Assembly: GCF_000283155.1 (NCBI RefSeq)
Contig: NW_004454160.1
Location: 8,446,081 to 8,510,080 of the forward strand
Source of the DNA: Ceratotherium simum simum
Taxonomy: Eukaryota > Chordata > Mammalia > Perissodactyla > Rhinocerotidae
DNA length: 64,000 nucleotides
Direction: 5' to 3'
This document shows positions 1-10,265 of this stretch, piece by piece (position 1 is the first letter of the stretch; each line of letters opens with the position of its first letter). Below the pieces are notes generated by a model that ran no database searches, was not told where the DNA came from, and worked only from the letters and a program-made list of their open reading frames with translations. Position numbers and translations under genes: made by a program.

Positions 1-29
1 ATTGATACACCAACAAAAGAAGGGAATAG

Positions 30-291
30 GGGCCAGCCTGGTGGTGTACCAGTTGGGTTCGTGTGCTCTGCTTCAGTGGCCTGGGGTTCACTGGTTTGGA
101 TCCTGGGTGCAGACCTACGTACAGCTCATCAAACCATGCTGAGGCGGCGTCCCACATACAGCAACTAGAAGGATGTACAACTATGACATACAACTTTCTA
201 CTGGGGCTTTGGGGAGAAAAAGGGAAAAAAGGAGGAAGATTGGCAACAGGTGTTAGCTCAGGGCCAATCTTCCTCAAAAAATAAAAAAAAG
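30..291 (+). mobile_element. ERE SINE, diverged copy
   Basis: This is an equine-type tRNA-derived SINE, a non-autonomous retrotransposon that relies on L1 enzymes to move. The ERE body is clear (CATACAGCAACTAGAAGGATG at about 151-171, followed by CTATGACATACAACTT), and the copy ends in an A-rich tail. The tRNA-like head is degraded (GTGGTGTACCAGTTGGG in place of GTGGCTTAGCGGTTAAG), so this is an older subfamily or an old copy. An imperfect 12-bp target duplication flanks it: 18-29 (agaagggaatag) and 292-303 (agaaggaaatag), with one mismatch. It has only one copy of the 3' module GGATTGGCAAYAGRTGTTAG, whereas the other three EREs have two. Confidence 0.93.
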
Positions 292-303
292 AGAAGGAAA
301 TAG

Positions 304-1564
304 AAATTTCAGAGATGTGGAGGACATGGAAGACAAGAATTTAGGCTCAGATGGAAAGGCTGACTCTGAACAGGGAGAGGAATATCCTTTGAGCCTGGAG
401 GCCAAAAGGAAGGATATGTGGTGGGTAATCTGAATATGTTTATGAGAGAAGGGGGATGAGAAGCTCAGGGAGTTCTTGGCTTTGATTTTCCCAGTGAAAT
501 AGGAAGACAGGCTATCTGCTGGGAGCTTGGAGAGAGTGAAGCAGATTTGTTATAGCCCTTGGTTGACCTTGCAAAAGACCAATTTGTGCCAGAGTATACA
601 GTTTTCTCTACTGGGACTCAGAAGTCTAGGCTTAAGAGCAGAGCTGGCAGTTGTAGAATTGACTCAGGGTCAGGGTTTTCCAGGACTTGTGAGTGGAAGG
701 AAAAGGGAGCAAGGGTATTGAGGAAGCTGATGAGAAATCACTCAAATTATTGACCAGACATCTAGCTTGGGTTTCGAAAGACTAAGGCCTGGGTTGAGAG
801 GGGAGGGAATATAAACCGTGAGGCAGTAACAGGGTTAAAGTGCTGGAACTCAGTGAGGTCAAGGAGTGGGAAGTGGGAGGAGTAGAATAGAGTTGGAAGG
901 ACTGTGGTGCAAGTGGGATATTGAAGTTTAATTTTTGAAAGGTGGAGCTGTGCTAGTCATGGTCCAATTGTGGCCTTGAGAAGGGTAGCTGAGAGTAGAG
1001 GAGAAGGTTATTTGAAGTGATCAGGACAAAGTTAGGGGGAGGTTAGGGTGCCACATTGGTTGGCCTCAGCAGTTTGTCTCAGGCCAATGGTGGGAGTTAA
1101 TGTGTAGCAGGGAAAGTGGGGAGAGCCCTCAGCAGGTGAGCCAAGGGTCATTGACAGCAACATGAGGTAGAGGGCAATGAGCCATTCACTTTGAGGGGGG
1201 CCTGAAATGAGGGTAGAAAAGTAGTAGTGTGAACTGGCGGGGATGCCGGGAGACTGCCAACCCCACGTGCCCCTTGGCTGGAAAATGGAACTCATGTGGG
1301 AGGGAGAGCCGGCTCCATGCAAGAGGGCTGTGAGGGAATCAGTGTCCTTGGGTAAAGCCAGGTTTCAGTTAGGGTGAGGAGGAGGATATAGTGAAAGTTC
1401 TTGGAGGGTGCTGTGGATGTAGAATTTGTTTTTAGTGGAATGAGGGTTACTAAGAGCACAGGTGAAAATATTCAGAAGGAAAACAGTGACAGGAAGGTGC
1501 AGAGGAGAAAGGTGGTGAGTGGCCCCACAAAGGGACTGAAGGTACAGTGACTGAGTTTTCACCC
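304..1564. other. unassigned non-coding stretch
   Basis: The plus strand is purine-rich (many GGAGG, GAGAAGG and GGGAG runs). I recognise no gene and no repeat family. The short open frames here carry no recognisable domain. The texture could be a very old, decayed repeat, but I cannot assign one. Confidence 0.5.
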
Positions 1565-1641
1565 ACATATCACAGTACCAGGTACATAGTAGGTGTTCAG
1601 TTAATATTTCTGAATGAGTAACTGAATAAATGAATGAATAA
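1565..1641 (+). repeat. L2 LINE 3' tail
   Basis: The stretch reads like the 3' end of L2: CAGTACCAGGTACATAGTAGGTGTTCAGTTAATATTT, then the TGAATGA/GAATAAATGAATGAATAAA tail. L2 is an extinct CR1-clade LINE common to mammals. Only the last ~75 bp is recognisable. Confidence 0.65.
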
Positions 1642-1779
1642 AGTCTGTTCCCTGTGGCTGCTTACTTTCATCCTCTGGGACTTAGTTTCTCCATTTGTTT
1701 ACTGGGAATGCTGTTGTTTTTATCCCCCTAGTTCTGAAATTTATAAGTTTCTTCTCCAATGCCCCAATTCTTTCCGTCT

Positions 1780-1925
1780 TGCAGAGTGGATATCTTATTA
1801 TTCTATCTCATTTCTCCCTAAGAGGGCAGGGAAGGAGGGCTGAATCTTCCTCTGGTTACAAGTTGGGAGAAACTTGAGGTTTAGAGAGAGCAAAGACTTC
1901 ACCCAATATCATAGAATAAGATTTA
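1780..1925 (-). repeat. possible MIR SINE fragment
   Basis: On the minus strand this resembles the core and 3' part of MIR. The plus strand shows decayed versions of the 'attttacagatgagaaaactgaggttcagagagg' and 'acttgcccaaggtcac' blocks (AACTTGAGGTTTAGAGAGAGC, then GACTTCACCCAATATCA). It is strongly diverged, so the family call is tentative. Confidence 0.4.
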
Positions 1926-2814
1926 CAGTAAGACTGAGAAAGAAATAGGGGTGCCTCCCCCATTCCAGCCAGTTCTGTGCCCCCAAAGCAGCCCCAGAGG
2001 GGTAGCTCGGGAGGCTCAGAGGAGAGCAGTTGTCCAGTGCGGGCTGTGGATGGTCAGGCTCTGAGCAAGGCAGCCTCCAGCAGGTGGGGGTGTGGAGTTG
2101 CAGAAGGTTGGCAGCCTTGCCTCAAACGGGAAGGCTGAGACCCGTGCTGCTGCCAGCCTCTGATCCAGAAGGGAGAGGCTCTTCGGAGGGATGAGATTGT
2201 CTTTGCGGTGCATCTAGCCGAGCTTGGGAGATCGGCTTCTGCTACCCCCTCGTTCTCCAGCCATCACTCCAGAGCCCTATTGCCTCATGGGAGGGGCAGG
2301 AAACAACAGGAGATGGATATTGCCTGCCTCTTTTTCCTCTTTGCCCTCAAGCTCTGAGTCCTGAGGTCTTGACGGTGTAGCCTAAGGGAGTAAGAAGAGA
2401 GTTTGTGGGTTCTGAGTCCCAGCTCACCCACATTCTAGCCATGCACAACAGGCTACTTCCCAGATCTCTGTGAGTGAGTGATAAAGGTGCCTGCTCCCCC
2501 TCCTTCTCAAGCTTTTGCCCTGAAACATACGTAAAAGCCTTGGTAGAGTGAAGACTCTAAAAATATAAGGATTTACGTATTATTAATGATTAATGGGTAG
2601 TTAAGAGCAAAAATATGTTCCTTGACCTATTGTAGAGGAGGGAAAAGGAACTCTAGGGAAGGCATGAGCTGAAGATTAACCTATTTGCAGAAGAAGTGAC
2701 CCTTTGACTATATGTTTTCACCTCTGTGAGGTCATAGAGTGGAGGGGCAGGGATACCAATTTGCCATAGAACCTTGTAGGGAGGTTGTAAGCACTCAGAA
2801 AACAGAGGCCATTA
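1926..2814. other. apparently single-copy non-coding DNA
   Basis: Moderate GC, no recognised repeat and no supported exon. The 60-70 codon open frames here have no domain or splice context that I can support. Confidence 0.5.
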
Positions 2815-3060
2815 AATAATAGTGATAAACTGGCATCTATTAAGTATCTACTATGTTCTAGGCACATTACATGTGTTATTTAATTTAGTCATCTCAAAGG
2901 CCAATAGGATAGATGTAATTATCTACTCTAACTAGAAATGGAACCTTAGACTCTGAGAGGTTAGGTAACAGCAGAGGGTTACAGAGATGACAGGTAGTGA
3001 TGGCAGGATTGGAACCCAGGCCTGTTTGGCTGTGATAGCCCACGCCTCTCCCATTGTAGT
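2815..3060 (-). repeat. MIR SINE
   Basis: The reverse complement of MIR is easy to follow on the plus strand: TCTATTAAGTATCTACTATG with TTCTAGGCAC, CATGTGTTATTTAATTTAGTC, ATAGGATAGATGTAATTATC, CTGAGAGGTTAGGTAACA, and GATTGGAACCCAGGCCTG. MIR is a tRNA-derived mammalian SINE that stopped moving before placental orders diverged. This copy is nearly full length. Confidence 0.85.
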
Positions 3061-3094
3061 GTGGGGCCTTATGCTTTACTAAAGCTCCAAAGCC

Positions 3095-3180
3095 TTTCTA
3101 AGGACCAGTTTTAAGCCGGTTACTTAAGAATCACTCAGGGACCTTGTCAAAACGCATCTTCTTGAGTCCTCCCCCAGGGA
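3095..3180 (+). repeat. possible MER5A-type hAT fragment
   Basis: AAGAATCACTCAGGGACCTTG, then AAAACGCATCTTCTTGAG and CCTCCCCCAG, matches the order of blocks in MER5A (a non-autonomous hAT-Charlie DNA transposon). Terminal inverted repeats are not preserved, so this is a partial copy at best. Confidence 0.4.
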
Positions 3181-3574
3181 GAGTGTCATCCGTGATTTAG
3201 GTTTTTTCCTTCTCTTTCTCTCTTTTCATTCCATGTTGCTCTCTCTTACTTTAGTTGTTTAAGGTGTCATAGTGATCAGTACTTCTGTCTCTTGAACACC
3301 TTATACTTTATACCTTTTCTTGAAAATACTGGAAAATGCAAATTCATTTTGTCAAGCCAGCGACCCCTGAGTTTCCCCAACAGAGTATTATACAACCAGC
3401 AGCTCCCTCTTGTTCCAATAATTCACTTTTATCCACCTTATTCTGCTGCGGGTGTGGGAGCCATCTTTGGACACAGATAGTTCCCTACTGGGGAGAGGCC
3501 TCCACTTGGGGAGGACTTGGCCCTAGGAGGGAAATAGAAGCAGAAAGCTGGTGGATTCCTGGGGTTTTATTCAC
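3181..3574. other. unassigned non-coding stretch
   Basis: The left part has pyrimidine runs (TTCTCTTTCTCTCTTTTC). The open frames at 3292-3480 and 3336-3593 show no domain. I see no gene or clear repeat. Confidence 0.45.
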
Positions 3575-3852
3575 CTCATCAGTCAACAAGTAATTACTGA
3601 GTACTATGTGCCAGGCACTGGGTAAGGTGTTGAGGAGGCAGCAATGTATGAAACAGACGAAGTCTCTGCTCTCATGGAGTTTTAGATAGGTGCACAGAGA
3701 AGGCCTTTCTGATGAGGTGGCGTTTGAGCTGAGACCTCAGTGAAGTGATAGAGTGAACCACGAATTGCTGGGGAAAAGCATACCAGGCAGAAGGAACAGC
3801 AAGTGCAGAGTATTCAAACAGGGGTCCCTTGGGTGTGTTTGAGGAACTTCAA

Positions 3853-3868
3853 GAAGGCCAGTATCCAG
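3853..3868 (+). repeat. target-site duplication, left copy
   Basis: The 16-bp sequence gaaggccagtatccag directly precedes the ERE at 3869 and recurs without mismatch at 4175-4190. This is the signature of L1-type target-primed insertion and sets the exact element borders. Confidence 0.97.
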
Positions 3869-4174
3869 GGCCGGCCCCGTGGCTTAGCGGTTAAGTGCGT
3901 GCGCTCTGCTACTGGCGCCCGGGTTCGGATCCCGGGCATGCACCGACGCACCGCTTCTCCGGCCATGCTGAGGCCGCGTCCCACATACAGCAACTAGAAG
4001 GATGTGCAACTATGACATACAACTATCTACTCGAGTTTTAGGGGGGGAAAAAAAGGAGGAGGATTGGCAATAGATGTTAGCTCAGAGCCGGTCTTCCCCA
4101 GCAAAAAGAGGAGGATTAGCATGGATGTTAGTTCAGGGCTGATCTTCCTCACACACACACACACACACAAAAAT
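3869..4174 (+). mobile_element. ERE SINE, full length, young copy
   Basis: A full-length ERE. The head keeps Pol III promoter elements: an A box (TGGCTTAGCGG, 3880-3890) and a B box (GGTTCGGATCC, 3922-3932), which are the internal promoter of the ancestral tRNA. CpGs are still abundant in the head (GCGTGCGC, GACGCACCG), which argues for a recent insertion because methylated CpGs decay quickly. The 3' region has two copies of a ~45-bp module (about 4053-4097 and 4106-4148). The tail has become a (CA)10 run at 4150-4169 followed by a short A run. The 16-bp target duplication is perfect. The host sequence is an L2. Confidence 0.97.
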
Positions 4175-4190
4175 GAAGGCCAGTATCCAG
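4175..4190 (+). repeat. target-site duplication, right copy
   Basis: Second copy of gaaggccagtatccag, identical to 3853-3868. L2 sequence resumes after it. Confidence 0.97.
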
Positions 4191-4415
4191 CAAGGAGACT
4201 GGAGTGGAGTATGTGGAGAGGAGCAAGGCAGGAGATGAGATGAGAGAGGTAGCACAGATTGGAGTATGTGGGGCCTTGTAGGCTGTTGTGAGAATTTTGG
4301 GTTTTGTTCCAAGCAAGATGAGAAGGTACTGGGGGGTTTTGTGCAGGACAGGGACATGATTCAATTTAGGTTTTAACAGGATCACTCTGGGTGCTGAGTT
4401 AAGAATAAACTCTAG

Positions 4416-4735
4416 GGGTCACGGGTTCCGGCTGAATCCTAAGGCAGCTCTGCATCTCTCTTGAACATTTTGTCTGATTTTAACCCTCCTCTCTCTACCA
4501 TGATGGCCAAATGGGGAACACAGGCCAGCTGTGACCCTCCACCATCCTCTCTGCTCCTGCTGCTCCCTTCCGGTCATAGCACCATGATTCTCAATAGTTG
4601 CAAATTGATGGTGGTGTGGGGATCTTGGCCACATTACTAGTGTCTGGATACCAGATAAGCCAAGCCAAAATGCTCCCATTATACCAGAAGTAAAGCAATT
4701 TTGACTTTAGGAACAAAGTGGCAGAGCCATAACTC
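4416..4735. other. unassigned non-coding stretch
   Basis: No repeat or exon recognised. The minus-strand frame at 4419-4679 has no known domain. Confidence 0.45.
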
Positions 4736-4875
4736 ATTTACTCACTGACTCATTCACTCATTCTTTTAGCTCTTGTTGAGTACATATCATGTGCCAAGCA
4801 CTGCATGAGCCACTGGAGAATCAGAAATTTTTGAAAAGGCCCCTAATACATAAACTCTGCCCCAGAGGAGACTCT
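4736..4875 (-). repeat. L2 LINE fragment
   Basis: Reverse L2 3' end: ACTCATTCACTCATTC, then GAGTACATATCATGTGCCAAG with CACTGCATGAGCCACTGGAG, matching the 'ttgagcacctactatgtgccaggcactg' terminus. It probably continues after the MIR at 4876-5125 (AAACAGATAATTATAATGCAG at about 5149-5169 fits the next L2 block). Confidence 0.65.
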
Positions 4876-5125
4876 CAAACTAATTACCAACATTTATCAA
4901 GCACTTTTGATGAATCAGACACTGATTCAAGTGTCTTTTTTGTACTGCCATATTTAATCATTTAAATTCACTTTGTTAGGCAGGTACCATTTTACTTGCC
5001 ATTTTAAAGATGAGGAAATTGAGGCACACAGAGGTTAAGTACCCTGTTCAAGGTCACCCAGCTATGAAGTCAACTGAGATTTGAGCCCAGACAATCTAGC
5101 TCTAGAGTCTAGACTACTGTACTTC
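4876..5125 (-). repeat. MIR SINE
   Basis: Near full-length reverse MIR: CCAACATTTATCAAGCACTT, then TTTAATCATTTAAATTCAC, CATTTTAAAGATGAGGAAAT, TGAGGCACACAGAGGTTAAG, and TTCAAGGTCACCCAGCTATG. The copy appears to lie inside an L2. Confidence 0.85.
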
Positions 5126-5215
5126 TTAGACTAGAGGGGAGATAGCTAAACAGATAATTATAATGCAGGGTGACGAGTACTCGCTAGAGCTACAGGAGCT
5201 TTTGACATTATTGAG
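5126..5215 (-). repeat. possible L2 continuation
   Basis: AAACAGATAATTATAATGCA followed by GGTGACGAGTACTCGCTAG corresponds loosely to the L2 block 'gtaaacagatagtgcaatacagtgtgataagtgc'. This is the expected continuation of the L2 at 4736-4875, so the MIR sits inside it. Confidence 0.45.
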
Positions 5216-5765
5216 GGGCGAGGTCCAAAGCCTTTTCAGATTTCCAATCCTGTTAATGCCACTGTAGTATATAACTTCTCCCCATAAAATGCTGTAAAGT
5301 ACAACTAAGATTTTTAAGTGATGCTTCCACATTCTTAATAAAAGATTAAAGTAATTTATAAAGCTATTTTCTGGCTAAGAACCATCCCTTTCTTGGACTG
5401 CTTCACTCACTCATCATTTCCATCACAAGCTGATAGCTTTTCTTTGGGCAGTCCATTCTTCATAAAGGAGAAAATAAGTTTTTATAACGAGTAGAGGCCA
5501 ACCATGCTGGGTTGGGCTATGAAGGCCTGGAAGTGAGTGGGGGCTTGGCTCACGCATTATCTCAGCTACTCCTCCTCTGTAGGGACCTCACAGCTGGCTG
5601 GAATCAAATTTATGCCTGTGTAAAGTGGCAAATCAGTGCAAATTGTGGACCTTTAGGATCTTTTGGAAACAGTTGAAACCACAAATCTTACGTCCTAGAA
5701 TGCCAAAGGGATATATTACTGGATTCCCAGGTGCTAGGAGAGCACAGACTGAGCTACAAATGAAT
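5216..5765. other. unassigned non-coding stretch
   Basis: No repeat or exon recognised. It is AT-rich around 5270-5500. The 60-codon frame at 5625-5807 has no domain. Confidence 0.45.
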
Positions 5766-5940
5766 TCTGCCTGGAGAAGACAAGGAAAGCTTCAAGGAGT
5801 AGATTAGATGTGAGCTGGGCTTGGAAGCTGCATTAACATTCACCAGACAGTAAGGTGAGGGAAGGGTGTTTGAGTAAAGGAAAAGTTTGTGTAAATGATG
5901 TAGAGAAGGGTCAGCCTTTTGGGTCGTCTGGGATCATTCC
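5766..5940 (-). repeat. possible L2 LINE fragment
   Basis: GAAAGCTTCAAGGAGTAGAT, then TGTGAGCTGGGCTTGGAAG, follows the reverse L2 block 'gaaggcttcctggaggaggtgac..gagctgggcctt'. TTTGTGTAAATGATGTAGAG fits the following 'aacagcatgtgcaaaggcatggag' block. Strongly diverged. Confidence 0.5.
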
Positions 5941-6054
5941 ATCTGAAAACACTGAAAGTCTTGGGAGTGGAATCTAAGTGGGACTTTTTCCACTTTGTAG
6001 GATACTGTAATTATAAATTATATCTTCACTCATGAATGCTTTCTCTCTCTCTCC

Positions 6055-7158
6055 AGCTTTAGATTGAGGTATAATTGACATACAATAAACTGCATATATT
6101 TAAACTGCACATATTTAAATTTTATGCTTTAAACGTACCTATGAAACCATTGCCACAATCAAGATAGTGAACATATCCATCACCCCCAGAAGTTTCCTTG
6201 TGCCCCTTCCGCCCCTTGCCTCCTCCCCTCCTTGCCTCTGGCAATCACTGCTCTGCTCTCTGTCACTGTAGATTAGTTTGTATTTTCTAAAATTTTATAT
6301 AAATGGAATCATACAATATTTACTCTTTCTTGTCTGGCTTCTTTCACTTAGCATAATTATTTTGAGATTCGTCTGTATCCTTGTGTGTGTATCAATAGTT
6401 AACTCCTTTTCATTGATGAGTAATATTCCATTGTATGGATATAAATACCACCATTTTTTCCTCCATTATGCTGATAATGGGAATGTGGGGTGTTTCCAGT
6501 TTTTGGCTATTACAAATAAAGTTGCCATGAATATTCTTATACCCGTATTTTATGGACTTATTCTGTCTTTCCTTTTGGGTAAGTATCTTGGAATATGGTA
6601 GGAATATGTTTAATTTTTTTAAAAATTTTAATCAATTTTCCAAAATGGTTGAACCATGAAAGTTTCAGTTGTTCCACATCCTTGCCAACACTTATATGGC
6701 CATTTTTAAAATTTTAGCCATTCCAATAGATAAATAGTGGTACTTCATTATGGTTTTAAATGTGCGTTTCCCTAATGACTAATTATATTGAGCATCTTTT
6801 CATAGACTTATTTACCATCTGTCTATTTTCTTTGATGAAGTGTCAGCACAAATCTGTAGCCCATTTTAAAAATTGGTTGTTTGCTTTCTTATTGTTGAAT
6901 TTTTAGAGTTTGTTATATATTCTGGACACAAGTTTTTTATCAGATACATGTTCTACAAAGAATTTATCTAAGTACATGGCTTGTTATTTCATTCTCTTAG
7001 CAATGTCTTTCATAAAGCAAAAATTTTAATTTTGATGAAGTGCAATTTATCATTTTTTTTTTCTTTTATGGATTGTGCTTTTGGTGCCGTATCTAAGAAA
7101 TCTTTGCCTAACCCAAGTTCACAAAAGTTTGCTCCTAGAAGTTTTATAGTTTTAGTTT
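6055..7158 (-). mobile_element. L1 LINE 3' fragment, copy 1 of 3
   Basis: A 5'-truncated mammalian-wide L1 lies in reverse. On the plus strand it begins with the reverse complement of the 3' UTR (GATTGAGGTATAATTGACAT, CACAATCAAGATAGTGAACA) and runs into the reverse complement of the ORF2 end (TGATGAGTAATATTCCATTG, TTTTTGGCTATTACAAATAA, TTCCACATCCTTGCCAACAC). It stops at about 7158 with TAGAAGTTTTATAGTTTTAG, where the next L1 copy starts. Stop codons and indels break the reading frame throughout. Confidence 0.9.
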
Positions 7159-8157
7159 TTTTATTGAGATATAATTCACAAACCATAAAACTTACTCTAT
7201 AAAAGTGCACATTTCAGTGGTTTTTAGTATATTCACGAAGTTATGCAACCATCACCACTATCTAATTCTGGAACATTTTCGTCACCCCAAAAAGAAACCC
7301 TGTACCCATCAAGCAGTCACTCCTCATTTCTCCCTTCTCCTAGCCCCTGGCAACCACTAATCTACTTTTTGTCTCTATGGATTTGCCTATTCTGGACATT
7401 TAATATAAATAGGATTGTACAATATGTGGCCTTTTGTGTATGACTTCTTCACTTAGCATAATTTTTTCAAGGTTCATCCATGTTGTAACATATATCAGTA
7501 CTTCAATCCTTTTTACAGCTGAATAATATTCCATTGTATAATATACTATATTTGATTTATCCATTCATCAACTGATGGACATTTGTATCTTTCCACCTTT
7601 TGGCTATTATAAATAATACTGCTATGAATATTTGTGTATGAGTTTTGTATGGACATATGTTTTCAGTTCTCTTTGATATATTTCTGGGTCATATGGTAAC
7701 TCTATGTTTAACTTTCTGAGGAACTGCCAAACTGTTTTCCGAAGTGGCTGCACTATTTTACACTCTTATAAGCAATGCATGAGAGTTCCAATTTCTCCAC
7801 ATCCTCTCCAAAACTTGTTTTTGTCCCTTTTTTAGTTATAGCCATCCTAGTGGGTGTGAAGTAGTGTGTCATTGTAGTTTTGATTTGCATTTTCTTAATG
7901 ACTAATGATGTTGAAGAACATCTTTTCATGTATATACTATTTGTATGTTTTCTTTGGAGAAGTGTCTATTCAAATTCTTTGCCCATTTTAAATTGGGTTA
8001 TTTGTCTTTTTATTGTTGAATTATAAAAGTTCTTGATATATTCTGGATAGTAGTCTCTTAGATATATGATTTGAAAATATCTCTTCAATTTTGTGAGTTG
8101 TCTTTTCTCTTTCTTGATAGTGTCCTTTGAAGCACAAAAGTTTTTAATTTCTTTAAA
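7159..8157 (-). mobile_element. L1 LINE 3' fragment, copy 2 of 3
   Basis: A second reverse L1 3' end starts again at the 3' UTR block TTATTGAGATATAATTCACA, TCAGTGGTTTTTAGTATATT, GCAACCATCACCACTATCTA and proceeds to CAGCTGAATAATATTCCATT and ATCCTCTCCAAAACTTGTTT. It ends near 8157 in the 'gtgtcctttgaagcacaaaagttttta' block. The 3' UTR differs from copies 1 and 3, so this is a separate insertion and not a tandem duplication. Confidence 0.9.
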
Positions 8158-10265
8158 AGACTATTTTTTTAGAGCAGTTTTAGGTTCATGGCAAAATTGA
8201 AAGAAAGAACAGAGAGTTCTCATGTACTCCCTGCCTCCACACATGCGTTATACCTCCATTATCATGCACCGTGCACCCCTTTTATCAACATCCCCCACCA
8301 GATTGGTACATTTGATACAGCTGAGGAATCTACATTGACACGTCACAATTACCGAAATTCCATGCTTTACATTAGTGTTCACTGTTGGTTTTGTACATTC
8401 TATGGGTTTGGAAAAATGGACAATGACATGTATCCATCGTAATGGTATCATACAGAGTATTTTCACTGCCCTAAAATCCTCTATGGTCTGTCTATTCATC
8501 CCTCCCCACCCCCAGCCCCTGGCAACCACCGATCTCTTGGCTGTCTCTAGAGTTTTGCCTTTTTTATGATGTCATATAGTTGGAATCATATAGCATGTAG
8601 CCTTTTCATATTGGGTTCTTTCACTTAGTAATATGCATTTAAGGTTTCTCCAAGTCTTTTCATGGCTTGATAGTTCATTTTTTGTAGTGCTGAACAATAT
8701 TCCATTGTCTAGATGTCCCACAGTTTATTTATCCATTCATCTACTGAAAGACATCTTGGTTGCTTGCAAGTTTTGGCACTTATGAATAAAGCTGCTATAA
8801 ACATCCTTGTGCAGGTTTTTGTGTGGAAATAATTTTCAACTCCTTTGAGTAAACACCAAGGAGCACAGTTGCTGGGATATATGGTAAGAGTAGATTTCGT
8901 TTTGTAAGAAACTGCCAAACTGACTTCCAAAGTTACAATACCATTTTGCATTCCCACCAGCAATGAATGACAGTTCCTGTTGTCCCACATTCTTGCCAAC
9001 ATTTGGTGTTATCAGTGTTTTGGGTTTCGGCCATTCTAATAGGTGTGTATTGGTATCTTACTGTTATAATTTGTATTTCCCTGATGACATATGATGTGGA
9101 GCATCTTTACATATGCTTATTTGCCATCTGTATTTCTTCTTTTTGGGATGTCTGTTCAGGTCTTTGACCCATTTTGTAATTGAGTTGTTTCTTTTCTTAT
9201 TGTTGAGTTTTAAGAGTTCTTGGTACTTTTGTACTTTGTACTTTTATAACAGTCCTTTATAAGATATGTTTTCTGCAAATATTTTCTCCCAGTCTGTGAT
9301 TTGTCTTCTCATTCTCTTGACATTGTCTTCCACAGAGCAGACATTTTTAATTTGAATGAAGTTCAGCCCATAAATTGTTTCTTTCACGGATCATGCCTTT
9401 CATATTATATCTAAAAAGTCATTACCATACCCAAGGTCATCTAGGTTTTCTCTTATGTTATCTTCCAGGAGTTTCATAGTTTTCTGTTTTACATTTAGGT
9501 CTATGATCCATTTTGAGTTAATTTTTGTAAAGGGTGTAAAGTCTGTGTCTAGATTCCCTTTTTTGCATGTGGATATCCAATTGTTCCAATCCTTTATTGA
9601 GAAGACTATATTTGCTCCATTAAATTGCCTTTGCTCCTAAGATCAGTTGTCTATATTTATGTGGGTCTATTTCTGGGCTCTCTGTTGTGTTCCATTGATC
9701 CGTTTGTCTATTTTTTTTTTTTTTTTGCCAATACCACACTGTCTTGATTAGTGTAACTTTATAGAAATCCTGAAGCCAGGAAATGTCAGTCCTCTGACTT
9801 TGTTCTTCTCCTTCAGTGTTGTGTTGGCTTTTCTGGGTCTTTTGCCTCTCCCTGTAAACTTTGTGATCAGTTTGTCAATACCCACAAAATAATTTGCTGG
9901 CGTTTTGATTGGGATTGCATTGAACCTATAGATCAAGTTGGGAAGAACTGACATCTTGACAATGTTGAGTTTTTCTACCCATGAACATGGGTTATCTCTC
10001 CATTTATTTTTAGTTCTTCTCTGATTTCTTTCATCAGAGTTTTGGTTGTGGTGTATAACTCTTTTGGTACATTGTTGGATGTGATTTGCTAATACTTTTT
10101 TGAGGATTTTTGCACCTATGTTCATGAGAGATGTTGGTCTGTATTTTTTTTTGTAATGTCTTTGTCTGGTTTTGGTATTAGGGTAATGCTGGCCTCACAG
10201 AATGAATTAGGAAGTATTCTCTCTGCTTTAAAGTTTTTAAGTATGATAAAGTACAATTTATATAT
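8158..10265 (-). mobile_element. L1 LINE 3' fragment, copy 3 of 3
   Basis: A third reverse L1 starts with another 3' UTR type (TTAGAGCAGTTTTAGGTTCA) and extends furthest. It passes through the ORF2 C-terminal region (8709-9002 on the minus strand encodes a degraded tail with SVDEWINKLWDI) and into the reverse-transcriptase region at 9748-10225. A T17-18 run lies at about 9710-9726. Roughly 2.1 kb of L1 remains; ORF1 and the endonuclease region are absent. Confidence 0.9.
9748..10225 (-). pseudogene. L1 ORF2 reverse-transcriptase remnant with internal deletion
   Basis: Read on the minus strand from about 10225, the frame gives the start of the L1 RT region ([11 protein letters not shown], then [18 protein letters not shown] and a VIHH stretch). 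Within about 20 codons it jumps to sequence that normally lies several hundred residues further on ([19 protein letters not shown], then [23 protein letters not shown]). The catalytic core, including the FADD-type active-site motif, is missing. The surviving 125-codon frame therefore cannot encode an active enzyme. It is a good example of a deletion that happens to keep a frame open. Confidence 0.85.

Larger units (their letters stand above)
3575..4415 (-). repeat. L2 LINE 3' part, split by an ERE
   Basis: A long L2 3' segment in reverse orientation. The order of L2 blocks is intact: ACTGAGTACTATGTGCCAGGC, GTGGCGTTTGAGCTGAGACC, CATACCAGGCAGAAGGAACA, GTGTGTTTGAGGAACTTCAAG, then after the ERE GGGGCCTTGTAGGCTGTTGT, GTTTTGTTCCAAGCAAGATG and AACAGGATCACTCTGGGTGC. 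The ERE at 3869-4174 interrupts it, and the L2 sequence is continuous once that insert and one target-duplication copy are removed. Confidence 0.88.

Noticed and set aside
3869..3950. tRNA-like sequence with A and B boxes
   Set aside because: It is the head of an ERE SINE, not a functional tRNA; the body and tail follow directly.
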